From: Chryseobacterium endalhagicum
Lineage (GTDB): Bacteria > Bacteroidota > Bacteroidia > Flavobacteriales > Weeksellaceae
Direction of reading: 5' to 3'
Assembly (NCBI RefSeq): GCF_016745235.1
Contig: NZ_JAELVM010000002.1
Span: 1 to 64,000, forward strand
DNA length: 64,000 nucleotides
The position numbers were made by a program, and so were the translations under genes. Position 1 is the first letter of the stretch. Each line of letters begins with the position of its first letter. The notes below the pieces were generated by a model that had not been told where the DNA came from, did not search any database, and worked only from the letters and a program-made list of their open reading frames with translations. Below are positions 32,743 to 41,948 of the stretch, one piece after another.

Positions 32743-35655
32743 TTAGTACCCGAAGATTTCTTCAAGAGAAACTTCCTGGAACGTTGCCATTTTATTGATG
32801 GATTCCATATTCAGGTTTTCTTTTTTACCAATGATCGCTGTATTGTATTTTACAGGCTTAACCTCGGCATCATAGAAACCTGTAAGCTGCGGCAGTGTCA
32901 GCCCCTGGATCTCAGAGTAAATATCTTTTCTGATATCATAATCTACTCCAAGCTTTTTCAGTGACAACTGATTAAAGAAAATATTTGTCCTGTTGATTCT
33001 GCTGGAAGCGATCTGCTTCAGTGCTGAACCTTTTGAATTCTCAAACTGTGCCGGAATCTGAGGCAGAGACACCATAAGATCGTTCATTGCACTCACTGCC
33101 AAAGGAAGCTTATTAGCTTGTGTTCCGATGTAATTGGTGATATAATTCGCATGTCCCCTTTCCGTTGCATTTCCATAAGAAACATAGGCAGTATAAGCAA
33201 GCGACTTACTTTCTCTAATCTCCTGGAATACGATAGAAGAAAGACCTCTTCCGAAATATTCGTTGAAAAGATTGGCTTTTCCGAAGTTATTAAGATTCAG
33301 ATTACTCCCTTTGGCTACTTTGGCCATTTCCATCTGAACCATATCATAGTTCGTGAAATATACTTTCCCTTCTGTAGCCAGTTCCTGATAATCCTTAGCT
33401 TTTGCAGGCTGAACAGTTGTTTCGGTAATATAAGGCTTAACAGCTTTCTCTAAACCTGACTGATCCTGCCCGTAAAGCAATATCTCATACGGAGACTGGT
33501 TCAGTACTTTAACCTTCTTCATCAGCTCTGCAGCATCAATGCTCTCAAGACGTTCTTTAGAAACAATATCCGTCATTCTGGAATCTTTTCCGTATTTGGC
33601 GTAGTTTGTAAGAGCTGCCATAATCCTGGTTTTATCTTTTTTAGCCGCGCTTCTTGATTCAAGAATTGTTTTTACAGTTTTGGCATAGATCTCCTTATCC
33701 GCTTTTACGTTCGTCAGCCAGTGGTTCATAAGCTCCGTTCCTTTCTTCATATTGCTTTCCAGACCGCTCAGTGTAATAAAAATCTGGTCATTGGAAGTTC
33801 TGAAGCTGTATGTGATTCCAAGTTTGTAGAATTCACCTTTCAGCTGTTCCGGAGTATATTTGTCTGTCCCCAGATATTCGAAAAGCGTCACCGCCACAGA
33901 AAGCTCCTTGTCATTATCCGTTCCAAACGGGAAAACATAAGTGATCTGGGCAACGTCATTATATTTGTTCTTTACAAAGCTTAGTTTCTTGTCTTTGACC
34001 TGTGAGGTCTGGATCGCAGTTTTATAATCAACAAATTCAGGCTTGATGTCTGTCACTTTTGTTGCCAGAATATCTTTAAGGAATGGCGACTGTGCTTCTC
34101 TGTTCAGTTTAATCGGGGTAATTCCCGGATTCTGTACACGAACCAGTTTATCATTTACTCCTTTTTCCTTATAAACTACAACATAATTGTCCTTGAAAAA
34201 TTCATTGGCGAACTTCACAACATCTGCCTTTGTAATTTTCTCGTACTGGTTGATGTCATCCAGTTCCTGCTGCCATGTTTTCTCGTTGATATAAGTATCG
34301 TAAAGAGTGGTTGCCAAACCGTCTGCTGTTTCCCAGGATTTCATACGCTGAACTTTTTTATCATTCACGATGGCTTTCAGCATCCAGTCCGGGAACTGTC
34401 CTTTTTTCACAAGATCCAACTGATCGAGAAGCAATTTCTTGGCTTCGTCAAAACTCTGCCCTTCTTTCGGGGTAACGCTCATTGCAAATGCACCATACAT
34501 TTTATACGGTGATTCATAGGCTCCCGCTCCTAAAGTTTTCTGCTTTTGGTTAATATTAAGATCAATAAGTCCGGCATCTCCTCTATTGCTCAGAATTTCA
34601 GCCACTACATCTGCCAGTCTTGCTTCCTGTGTACCATTGGAATCTGTTCTCCAGGCCATGGTCATTCTTGGAGTACTTGGGCTTTTTACCGTTCTGGTAA
34701 CGATGCTTGTCATTGGCGCTTCAGTGACCATTTTCTTCATCGGAAGCTCTTTGTATTTGAAAGAACCGAAGTACTGATCAACCAGCCTTATCGTTTTATC
34801 ATAATCAAAATCTCCTACAAGCACTACAGCCATATTATTAGGAACATAATAGGTGTCAAAATACTTATGGATAGCTACCATTGACGGGCTTTTCAAGTGT
34901 TCTGATGTACCGATGGTTGTCTGCTGACCGTTCGGATGCTTAGGGAAAAGCGCTTCCATCATTGCATAATTCACAAGACGGCCGTCGTTATCCTGAGCCC
35001 TGTTGTATTCCTCATAAACCGCTTCCAGTTCTGTATGGAAAAGACGCAATACCAGTTCGGAAAAACGTTCTTTTTCTACTTTAAGCCATTTTTCAAGCTC
35101 ATTGGCTGGAATATTATTTTTATAAACTGTTTCATCAAGCCATGTGTGGGCATTGGTTCCTGTAGCTCCCAATGATGAAATGGCCTTATCATATTCATTG
35201 GCAATCGCATATTTAGAAGCCTCCTGTGAAACTTCATCTATCTTTTTATAGAGTAATTTTTTCTTTTCAGGATCCTTTTCTGCTTTGTGCTGCTCGTAAA
35301 GATCAGAGATCTGCTGAAGCAATGCTTTTTCCTTTGTCCAATCCTGAGTTCCCAAATGGGAGGTTCCTTTGAAAACCATATGTTCAAGGTAATGGGCAAG
35401 ACCCGTATTATCACTTGGGTCATTGTTGGATCCCGTTCTTACAGGAATATATGTCTGAATTCTCGGAGCATCATCATTTTTTGCCAGATACACCTTCAGT
35501 CCGTTTTTCAGGGTATAAACTCTTACCCCTGACTGGTCATTCTTTACCGTTTCATAAGTGTACCCCTGACTGTCTGTCATCTTCTGAGTATCAAACTTCT
35601 GTGCCATTGCATGAAGCATGCAGAAAAGCGAAACAGAAATAAAAAATTTCTTCAT
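32743..35655 (-). CDS. M16 family zinc metallopeptidase, secreted
   Basis: A 970-residue peptidase with a signal peptide (about residues 1-18, ending AMAQ). The inverted zinc motif HYLEH (HxxEH, about residues 87-91) lies in the first M16 unit and the third ligand Glu is in LEAVYEEYNRA about 70 residues later. The second half is the usual inactive M16 repeat, with the recognition region RGLSSIVFQEIRESKSLAYTAY. It would degrade peptides in the periplasm. It is monocistronic, convergent with the small hypothetical gene, and sits on the opposite strand between two blocks of pigment genes. Link to pigment is not indicated by the sequence. Confidence 0.93.
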   Translation of the reverse strand: MKKFFISVSLFCMLHAMAQKFDTQKMTDSQGYTYETVKNDQSGVRVYTLKNGLKVYLAKNDDAPRIQTYIPVRTGSNNDPSDNTGLAHYLEHMVFKGTSHLGTQDWTKEKALLQQISDLYEQHKAEKDPEKKKLLYKKIDEVSQEASKYAIANEYDKAISSLGATGTNAHTWLDETVYKNNIPANELEKWLKVEKERFSELVLRLFHTELEAVYEEYNRAQDNDGRLVNYAMMEALFPKHPNGQQTTIGTSEHLKSPSMVAIHKYFDTYYVPNNMAVVLVGDFDYDKTIRLVDQYFGSFKYKELPMKKMVTEAPMTSIVTRTVKSPSTPRMTMAWRTDSNGTQEARLADVVAEILSNRGDAGLIDLNINQKQKTLGAGAYESPYKMYGAFAMSVTPKEGQSFDEAKKLLLDQLDLVKKGQFPDWMLKAIVNDKKVQRMKSWETADGLATTLYDTYINEKTWQQELDDINQYEKITKADVVKFANEFFKDNYVVVYKEKGVNDKLVRVQNPGITPIKLNREAQSPFLKDILATKVTDIKPEFVDYKTAIQTSQVKDKKLSFVKNKYNDVAQITYVFPFGTDNDKELSVAVTLFEYLGTDKYTPEQLKGEFYKLGITYSFRTSNDQIFITLSGLESNMKKGTELMNHWLTNVKADKEIYAKTVKTILESRSAAKKDKTRIMAALTNYAKYGKDSRMTDIVSKERLESIDAAELMKKVKVLNQSPYEILLYGQDQSGLEKAVKPYITETTVQPAKAKDYQELATEGKVYFTNYDMVQMEMAKVAKGSNLNLNNFGKANLFNEYFGRGLSSIVFQEIRESKSLAYTAYVSYGNATERGHANYITNYIGTQANKLPLAVSAMNDLMVSLPQIPAQFENSKGSALKQIASSRINRTNIFFNQLSLKKLGVDYDIRKDIYSEIQGLTLPQLTGFYDAEVKPVKYNTAIIGKKENLNMESINKMATFQEVSLEEIFGY

Positions 35656-35905
35656 AAGTCTTATTTTATTTAATCCAATTTCTAAAACAGATTAGTCTAT
35701 ATTTATGATACACTTGTTACAGCAGATATGGTATATATTTTTTTAGGTTAAAGTTTGAATTCTTCTTATTATAAGCTCATTTTTGGCATTATAATTTAAT
35801 ATGATTTACATATAATGTATTTTCACTATTTTAGCCACCTGATTAAAAAGAATCAAAAAAGGTGAAGGATTTTCATCTTAAATTAAAAAAAAGAATACTG
35901 TTTAC

Positions 35906-36310
35906 ATGAAAAAGCAAGACCTGCCTCAGGACGAAAGCAATCTGAAGTCGGCAAACATGACCGAAGTCTTGTATGTGACCGATGAAAATGATAATTATAC
36001 CACGGCCAACAGCATTGGCTGGGAGGCTAAAAAAGCAGCCCTGGAAGAATCCATGGAGCTTATTCATGAAAGAATTGAAGAAGCCAGACAGGACGTCGCC
36101 AATAATTTAGTAAGTCCTATTGTTTATTTCATGGAACTGAATAAGATGGATCTGGGCGTACTTTCCTCCTATGTCGGAATGTGGCAGTGGAGAGTGAAAA
36201 GACACGCAAAACCAAAAGTATTTAGAACACTAAACGAATCCGTACTGGAAAAATATGCCGATGCATTCGGGATTTCAGTGGATGAATTAAAGAACTTTGA
36301 CGGAAAATAA
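35906..36310 (+). CDS. Small protein with XRE-like C-terminal pattern, first gene of the second pigment operon
   Basis: A 134-residue cytoplasmic protein. Residues 1-60 are acidic and partly helical. The C-terminal third resembles a Cro/C1-type HTH remnant: LSSYVGMWQWRVKRHAKP could hold the recognition helix and VLEKYADAFGISVDELKNF resembles the final helices (YAxAxGxSxDEL). The similarity is by eye only. It lies first in the long plus-strand operon, 66 bp before the BtrH-like gene. It might regulate the cluster or be a flexirubin-specific accessory factor; I cannot choose. Confidence 0.65.
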   Translation: MKKQDLPQDESNLKSANMTEVLYVTDENDNYTTANSIGWEAKKAALEESMELIHERIEEARQDVANNLVSPIVYFMELNKMDLGVLSSYVGMWQWRVKRHAKPKVFRTLNESVLEKYADAFGISVDELKNFDGK

Positions 36311-36376
36311 TACTGAAATGAAGCATAAGGCATTATGCCAATTTCATTTCGCCAATGAAAAAGATAAAAGCAGCAA

Positions 36377-37372
36377 ATGAAACTTAACTTTGAACACCAT
36401 CAGACCGCACATTGCGAAAACGGTGTCGCCTCCAATCTCTTATTAAATAAAGGCTTAAAACTCAGTGAACCAATGATCTTCGGGATCGGCTCCGGACTGT
36501 TTTTTGTCTATCTGCCCTTTCTGAAAGTCAATTTTGCTCCCGGCTTCAGCTATCGTCCGATGCCCGGTGCTATTTTCAGCAAAGCAGCCAAAAGATTGGG
36601 AATTAAAATCAAAAGAGAAAAATTTTCTAATCCTAAAGAAGCACAGTCTGCTTTGGAAAGAAATTTAAATCAGAATATCCCGACAGGACTTCAGGTAGGC
36701 GTTTTCAACCTTACCTATTTCCCTGAAGAATATAAATTCCACTTCAATGCCCACAATCTTGTAGTATATGGAAAAGAGGACGGAAAATTCCTGATCAGCG
36801 ATCCGGTGATGGATTATACCACATCCTTATCCGAAGCTGAACTGGAAAAAGTAAGATATGCCAAAGGCGCCCTGCCTCCAAAAGGCCATATGTACTACCC
36901 TACTTATATTCCAGAACATGTGAATCTGGAAGAAGCCATCAAAAAAGGAATCAAAGATACCTGTAAAAACATGCTGGCTCCGGTTCCTCTTATCGGAGTA
37001 AAAGCCATGAGATGGGTCGCCAGAAGCATCCCGAAATGGGCAGAAAAGAAAGGAACCAAAGTCACCAACCATTATCTCGGCCAGCTGATCAGAATGCAGG
37101 AAGAGATCGGTACCGGAGGCGGAGGTTTCAGATTTATTTACGGAGCATTTCTTCAGGAAGCAGCTGTCATTCTTAAAAATGATGAATTAAAAGAGCTGTC
37201 TAAAGAAATTACTGCCATTGGTGATTTGTGGAGAGACTTCGCCGTGGATATTGCCCGGGTTTATAAAAACAGAAACTCAAAAAGTGATATCTACAACAAC
37301 CTTTCAAAATCTATGCTCCATATTGCTGATCTGGAAGAAGCTTTCTATAAAAAACTGAGAAAAGCGATTTGA
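36377..37372 (+). CDS. BtrH-like acyltransferase (papain-fold)
   Basis: A 331-residue protein with a BtrH N-terminal domain: HCENGVASNLL puts the nucleophile Cys at residue 13, NAHNLVVYG a His at 126 and ISDP an Asp at 142, a papain-like order Cys-His-Asp. In butirosin synthesis BtrH moves an acyl group from an ACP to an amine. Here the gene lies among ACP and ketosynthase genes, so transfer of the aryl polyene acyl chain to dialkylresorcinol (or to another alcohol or amine) is a reasonable guess, not shown. Starts 66 bp after the small XRE-like gene and ends 1 bp before the ABC ATPase gene. Confidence 0.85.
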   Translation: MKLNFEHHQTAHCENGVASNLLLNKGLKLSEPMIFGIGSGLFFVYLPFLKVNFAPGFSYRPMPGAIFSKAAKRLGIKIKREKFSNPKEAQSALERNLNQNIPTGLQVGVFNLTYFPEEYKFHFNAHNLVVYGKEDGKFLISDPVMDYTTSLSEAELEKVRYAKGALPPKGHMYYPTYIPEHVNLEEAIKKGIKDTCKNMLAPVPLIGVKAMRWVARSIPKWAEKKGTKVTNHYLGQLIRMQEEIGTGGGGFRFIYGAFLQEAAVILKNDELKELSKEITAIGDLWRDFAVDIARVYKNRNSKSDIYNNLSKSMLHIADLEEAFYKKLRKAI

Positions 37373-37373
37373 T

Positions 37374-38132
37374 ATGGCGGAGAATATGATTGAGATCAAA
37401 AATCTCTACAAAAAATACAAAAACTCCGAGGAGTTTTCTGTCAATGACATCTCGCTGAATATTGAGAAAAATGAGATCTATGGAATTCTGGGGCCCAACG
37501 GTGCAGGAAAAACCACGCTGATCTCCATGCTTTCCGGATTGATCAAACCGACTTCCGGGCAGTTTACCATCAATGGACTTTCTCCCCAGAAGGACAGTTT
37601 TAAAATCAAAGAAATTATCGGTATTGTTCCTCAGGAATACGCATTGTATCCTACGCTTACCGCTAAAGAAAATTTAATGTTCTACGGAAGCCTGTATGGT
37701 TTAAAACATAAAGAACTTAAAAAAACCATTGATGAATCTTTAGAGATCATGGGTCTTTCAAAATTTGCCGATAAACAGGTAGAACAGTTTTCCGGAGGAA
37801 TGAAACGCCGCTGCAATCTTATCGCCGGAACCCTTCATAACCCGAAAGTTCTGTTTCTCGATGAACCGACCGTTGGTGTTGATGTTCAGTCCAAAAAAGT
37901 AATCATTGATTTCTTACAGGAGCTCAACAAAAACGGAACATGCATCATTTATACGTCCCATCACCTTTCCGAAGCGGAAGAGTTCTGTACAAAGATCGCT
38001 ATTATCGACAGGGGAAGAATCCACGCGGTAGGAACCCCGGAAGAACTTGTGAACCAGATCGCCAACGCTGAAAACCTGGAAGACGTTTTCATATCATTAA
38101 CAGGAAAAGAATTAAGAGATGTTGTTGTATAA
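37374..38132 (+). CDS. ABC transporter ATP-binding protein
   Basis: A 252-residue ABC ATPase with Walker A GPNGAGKTT (about residues 43-51), Q-loop PQEYALYP, signature FSGGMKRR (about 138-145), Walker B VLFLDEPTVGVD and switch His TSHHLSEAEEF. It is of the short type that pairs with ABC-2 permeases, and its start is followed by the matching permease gene overlapping by 14 bp. It would energise export of a pigment intermediate or of lipid. It is one of two candidate export systems in the locus, the other being the MMPL fusion. Confidence 0.95.
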   Translation: MAENMIEIKNLYKKYKNSEEFSVNDISLNIEKNEIYGILGPNGAGKTTLISMLSGLIKPTSGQFTINGLSPQKDSFKIKEIIGIVPQEYALYPTLTAKENLMFYGSLYGLKHKELKKTIDESLEIMGLSKFADKQVEQFSGGMKRRCNLIAGTLHNPKVLFLDEPTVGVDVQSKKVIIDFLQELNKNGTCIIYTSHHLSEAEEFCTKIAIIDRGRIHAVGTPEELVNQIANAENLEDVFISLTGKELRDVVV

Positions 38133-39387
38133 ACTTTGGAGAAGCTTCGTGAAGGAAATCCTTCTTCTGAAGAGAGATATTGGGGGAATTGTCATTATTT
38201 TCGTCATGCCCCTGCTGTTAATTGTAACGATCACTTTAATTCAGGATTCCACGTTCAAAAATCTGGAAGGTTCAAAAATCCCGATTATTTTTATTGACAA
38301 TGACAAGTCCGAGGTCTCAAAAAGCATAAAACAGGAACTGGAAACCAGCAAAACATTCCAGCTGCTGACCAATTACAATGAAAAATCGGCACAGGATGCT
38401 GTATTTTCCGGAGATTATCAGATGGCTATCGTCATTCCTGAAAATTTAACGAAAGATTTAAATTCAAATATAGATTCCAAAGTTCAGACGATTGTAAGTT
38501 CGTTCGGACTGGAAGGAGATTCTGCGGCCGTTAAAAAAACAGCTCCGAAAGCAAAAGAAATTCATCTGTATTTTGATCCGGCTACCAATGCAGGATTTAA
38601 AAATTCAGTGATGAACTCAGTGAACAAAATGGTTTTTGAGATCGAGAACAAAAAGATCTACAAAGCTTTCCAGGATCAGCTCGGAACCGAAGAAAATCTT
38701 GAAGAAAATAAAAACCTGATCAGTTTCAAAGAGATTACTCCGAAAAAAGGAACCATGGACGTAATGCCGAATTCCGTTCAGCACAATGTTCCTGCATGGA
38801 CGCTCTTTGCCATATTCTTTATTGTCGTTCCGCTTTCTATCAATTTAGTAAAAGAAAAAAGCCAGGGAACCAGCGTGAGAGCCAGAATCAGCCCGACGCC
38901 GTATTTTGTTCATATTTTAGGAAAAACATTTACGTATCTTATCATCTGTATCATTCAGTTTTTACTGATGGTCGCGGTAGGAATTTATCTTTTCCCGTAT
39001 ATGGATCTTCCGGCTTTCGATGTTTCAGGAAAAATGTTCCATCTTCTTGTGGTCACCCTGTTTTCAGGACTGGCGGCTATCGGATTTGGCGTTTTACTGG
39101 GAACGATTGCCGACACACAGGAGCAGTCTGCGCCATTTGGAGCCACTTCGGTAGTTGTTCTGGCGGCCATCGGAGGAATCTGGGTTCCGGTATTTCTAAT
39201 GCCTGAATTTATGCAGACCGTGGCTAAATTTTCTCCAATGAACTGGGGACTAAATGCCTATTACGATATTATTTTAAGAAACAGCGGTATCGGTGGAATT
39301 GCCAGGGAGCTTGCCTTCCTTTTTGCATTCTACATTGCGATGGTCGCGATTTCTATTTTTTACGAAAGGAAACAAAATGCAGTCTAA
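38119..39387 (+). CDS. ABC-2 type transporter permease
   Basis: A 422-residue permease of the ABC-2 type. TM1 is near residues 22-42 (IVIIFVMPLLLIVTITLI), followed by a large periplasmic domain (about 45-215), and a cluster of five further helices (about 220-410). The cytoplasmic loop holds VKEKSQGTSVRAR, the usual contact with the ATPase. Its 5' end overlaps the ATPase gene by 14 bp and its 3' end overlaps the thioesterase gene by 11 bp, so the three form one translational unit. The substrate is unknown. Confidence 0.93.
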   Translation: MLLYKLWRSFVKEILLLKRDIGGIVIIFVMPLLLIVTITLIQDSTFKNLEGSKIPIIFIDNDKSEVSKSIKQELETSKTFQLLTNYNEKSAQDAVFSGDYQMAIVIPENLTKDLNSNIDSKVQTIVSSFGLEGDSAAVKKTAPKAKEIHLYFDPATNAGFKNSVMNSVNKMVFEIENKKIYKAFQDQLGTEENLEENKNLISFKEITPKKGTMDVMPNSVQHNVPAWTLFAIFFIVVPLSINLVKEKSQGTSVRARISPTPYFVHILGKTFTYLIICIIQFLLMVAVGIYLFPYMDLPAFDVSGKMFHLLVVTLFSGLAAIGFGVLLGTIADTQEQSAPFGATSVVVLAAIGGIWVPVFLMPEFMQTVAKFSPMNWGLNAYYDIILRNSGIGGIARELAFLFAFYIAMVAISIFYERKQNAV

Positions 39388-39802
39388 AGAAAACCTATTA
39401 ACCTGTACCGAAGAGGTAAGAGTAAGATTCAACGAGACAGATCCGCTGGGTATTGTCTGGCATGGACATTATATTGTGTATTTCGAGGACGGAAGAGAAG
39501 CTTTCGGCCGTGAGCACGGACTTACTTATCTGGATATTCAGAAGGCAGGCTTTGTAACGCCTATCGTAAAAAGCACCTGTGAACATTTTCTTCCTTTAAA
39601 ATATGGAGAAACTTTCAGGATCGTTACCACTTTCGTGAATTCAAGATCTGCCAAGCTGATTTATACCTACGAACTCTTCAATCAGGACGATCAGTTGGTA
39701 TGCAGCGGAGAAACCATCCAGGTTTTCCTTGACAGTAATGGCAGCTTATGCCTGTACAATCCTGAGTTTTTTCAGGCATGGAAAGATAAAATGGGATTAT
39801 AA
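39377..39802 (+). CDS. Acyl-CoA/ACP thioesterase, 4HBT type
   Basis: A 141-residue hot-dog thioesterase. The ATG at 39377 (MQSKEN) is chosen over a longer frame from 39293 that overlaps the permease by nearly 100 bp. The catalytic block FNETDPLGIVWHGHYIVYFE has Asp22 and the HxxYxxxxE pattern of 4-hydroxybenzoyl-CoA thioesterases. In aryl polyene loci such a protein edits or releases acyl-ACP. It overlaps the permease gene by 11 bp and the ketosynthase gene by one base (TAATG). Confidence 0.9.
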   Translation: MQSKENLLTCTEEVRVRFNETDPLGIVWHGHYIVYFEDGREAFGREHGLTYLDIQKAGFVTPIVKSTCEHFLPLKYGETFRIVTTFVNSRSAKLIYTYELFNQDDQLVCSGETIQVFLDSNGSLCLYNPEFFQAWKDKMGL

Positions 39803-40956
39803 TGAGGAAGGAAATTTATATTACAGATTACAACTGCGTCACTCCTTTAGGATTTGATGTTTCTTCTAACTGGAACCACCTGGAAGAAGGAAAATCAGGC
39901 GTAGCCCTCCATAAAGTTATTGAAAATCAGGAAGCTTTTTATGCTTCAATGATTGATACTGAAAAACTGGAAGAAGAATTCAAACACCATTTTGACCGTC
40001 AGGACTTTACAAGACTGGAAAAAATGTTTCTTCTGAGCTTAAAACCACTGGTTGAAAAACATGATATTTCGGAAAAAACCGCATTCATTTTGTCAACAAC
40101 CAAAGGAAATATCAGCTTACTTAAAAACCAGACGGAATTACCGGAAGGCGTTTATCTTTCAAAATTAGCACAGAAAATTGCTGACTATTTTGGATTTAAA
40201 ACAAAACCCATCGTGGTTTCCAATGCCTGCGTTTCAGGAGTAATGGCTATAGCTGTTGCTAAAAACATGATCCAGGCAGGAAAATATAAAGACGCTTTTG
40301 TGATTGCCGGTGATGAGGTTTCTGAGTTTGTGATCTCAGGTTTCAATTCTTTCCAGGCTATCGGAACAGAACCCTGCAAGCCTTATGATCGGAACAGGAA
40401 CGGAATCAATATCGGTGAAGCAGCAGCGGCTATGTATATTACAGACAGTCATTCTTCGGCTCCACTCAGAATGACAGAAAACGAAAATTTTAGGTTTAAA
40501 ATTCTTGGAGATTCCGCAGTGAATGATGCCAATCATATTTCCGGCCCTTCCAGAACGGGAGACGGACTGTATGCCAGCATTAAAAATGCGATGACAGAAG
40601 CCAATATCACATCGGAACAGATTGATTTTATTTCTGCACACGGAACAGCCACCCTATATAACGATGAAATGGAAGCCATTGCCTTCAACAGAATGGAACT
40701 TCAAAATGTTCCTCTCAACAGTATGAAAGGCTATTACGGACACTGCCTTGGCGCATCGGGACTTTTGGAAAGTATAATCTCCATGGAAAGTGCCCGTCAT
40801 GAATTATTGATCCCTTCTAAAAACTTTCAGGAAATGGGAGTTTCCCAGCCGTTGAATATCATTAAAGAAAATCAGCCTGCAGCTATTCAGTATATTTTAA
40901 AAACAGCTTCCGGATTTGGCGGGTGCAATGCAGCGGTTGTTTTAGAAAAATGTTAA
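39802..40956 (+). CDS. 3-oxoacyl-ACP synthase (KS1)
   Basis: A 384-residue FabF-type ketosynthase for chain extension. The Cys-His-His triad is complete: Cys143 (NACVSGVM), His280 (SAHGTAT) and His314 ([10 protein letters not shown]). It is shorter than FabF (about 410) and diverges at the N-terminus, as KS proteins of flexirubin and aryl polyene clusters do. It starts inside the stop of the thioesterase gene (TAATG) and ends two bases before a half-size KS-like gene. A specific place in the chain (starter or later rounds) cannot be assigned. Confidence 0.92.
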   Translation: MRKEIYITDYNCVTPLGFDVSSNWNHLEEGKSGVALHKVIENQEAFYASMIDTEKLEEEFKHHFDRQDFTRLEKMFLLSLKPLVEKHDISEKTAFILSTTKGNISLLKNQTELPEGVYLSKLAQKIADYFGFKTKPIVVSNACVSGVMAIAVAKNMIQAGKYKDAFVIAGDEVSEFVISGFNSFQAIGTEPCKPYDRNRNGINIGEAAAAMYITDSHSSAPLRMTENENFRFKILGDSAVNDANHISGPSRTGDGLYASIKNAMTEANITSEQIDFISAHGTATLYNDEMEAIAFNRMELQNVPLNSMKGYYGHCLGASGLLESIISMESARHELLIPSKNFQEMGVSQPLNIIKENQPAAIQYILKTASGFGGCNAAVVLEKC

Positions 40957-40957
40957 A

Positions 40958-41506
40958 ATGAAAATGATGAAGAAAACTGACAGCTGTATCATAGAGCAAT
41001 CAAAAATAACCGTTAACGGAGATCTCGTTTTTGAAAGCCAGAATCAAATTTTTCATGAATTTGCGAAAGAAGCCTATAAAGGTTTAGCACTCAGCTATCC
41101 GAAGTTTCATAAAATGGACAGCCTGAGTAAACTGGCTTTCCTCGCAGCAGAAATGATCCTGAAAGAGGAAGACCACAGTAGAACCGCAGTAGTTTTCGCC
41201 AACAGATCATCCAGCCTGGATACTGATTTTAAATACCAGGAAAGTATCAATTCACAGGAAAATTATTTCCCAAGCCCTGCCGTATTCGTTTATACTTTAC
41301 CCAATATCTGTGTAGGCGAAATCAGCATCAGGCATAAAATGCAGACGGAAAATGCTTTTTTTGTTCTGGATGAATTGGATGAAGAATTTTTAAACAATTA
41401 TGCAGAACAGATCCTCCTGTCCGGAAAAGCAGATAAAGTTCTTTGCGGCTGGACAGAACTTTATCAGGAAAATTATAAAGCTTTTGTATATTTGCTAACC
41501 TTATAA
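40958..41506 (+). CDS. Half-size ketosynthase-like protein without catalytic Cys
   Basis: A 182-residue protein resembling only the N-terminal half of a ketosynthase (like the PF13723 family). Blocks fit: [24 protein letters not shown] and [19 protein letters not shown], but where a KS has the Cys elbow this reads [10 protein letters not shown], then a tail like [15 protein letters not shown]. There is no C-terminal His pair. It cannot condense chains by itself and may be a partner or scaffold for KS1, with which it is coupled (2 bp apart). The start could be any of three nearby ATGs (40958, 40964, 40967). A hairpin repeat follows before the ACP gene. Confidence 0.8.
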   Translation: MKMMKKTDSCIIEQSKITVNGDLVFESQNQIFHEFAKEAYKGLALSYPKFHKMDSLSKLAFLAAEMILKEEDHSRTAVVFANRSSSLDTDFKYQESINSQENYFPSPAVFVYTLPNICVGEISIRHKMQTENAFFVLDELDEEFLNNYAEQILLSGKADKVLCGWTELYQENYKAFVYLLTL

Positions 41507-41514
41507 AAAATGTA

Positions 41515-41594
41515 ATAATATAACAATGTAGCAATATAACAGTGTAACAATGTAACAATGATTGGTAAACTGGTACATTGCTAAATTGGTAAAT
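41515..41594. repeat. Octamer-built inverted repeat 1 (before ACP1)
   Basis: Left arm: five octamers of the form TAACAATG (41520-41559). Right arm: four octamers of the form TGGTA(A/C)A(C/T) (about 41562-41594). They pair imperfectly to a long hairpin. The element fills the gap between the half-KS gene and the ACP gene. Confidence 0.8.
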
Positions 41595-41603
41595 TAAATA
41601 ATT

Positions 41604-41861
41604 ATGGAAAACTTAAAAACAGAATTGAAGCACAAAATCATTGAAGTCCTTAACCTTGAAGATGTTTCTGTAGAAGAGATCAAAGATACTGATCCGTTGT
41701 TCGGAGGAGGTCTTGGACTGGATTCTATCGATGCCCTTGAGCTTATTGTTCTTCTTGATAAAGATTACGGAATTAAATTGGCTGATCCTAAAAAAGGAAA
41801 GGAAATTTTCGCGTCTATTGATACAATGGCTGCGTTCATTGAAGAAAACAGAACGAAATAA
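41604..41861 (+). CDS. Acyl carrier protein (ACP1)
   Basis: An 85-residue carrier protein. The phosphopantetheine site is Ser41 in GLGLDSIDALEL. The helix I region (LKTELKHKIIEVLNLEDVS) and helix III (KGKEIFASIDTMAAFI) fit the ACP fold. It is acidic, as expected. In this locus it should carry the growing aryl polyene chain. It is bounded on both sides by octamer hairpin repeats, which separate it from the half-KS and the KS2 genes. Confidence 0.96.
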   Translation: MENLKTELKHKIIEVLNLEDVSVEEIKDTDPLFGGGLGLDSIDALELIVLLDKDYGIKLADPKKGKEIFASIDTMAAFIEENRTK

Positions 41862-41872
41862 TTCATTCAATC

Positions 41873-41934
41873 TAGCAATGTATCAATCTAACAGTGTAAC
41901 AATATTGGTAAACTGTTAGATTGATACATTGTTA
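41873..41934. repeat. Octamer-built inverted repeat 2 (between ACP1 and KS2)
   Basis: The best-formed copy. AATGTATCAATCTAACAGT (41877-41895) and ACTGTTAGATTGATACATT (41912-41930) are exact inverse complements; with flanking bases the stem reaches 23 bp with one G-U pair, and the loop is 16 nt. Confidence 0.9.
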
Positions 41935-41948
41935 CATTATACAATAAA

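Noticed and set aside
41515-41934. Octamer arrays as a CRISPR
   Set aside because: Units are 8 bp with no spacers and form inverted arms; no cas genes are present.
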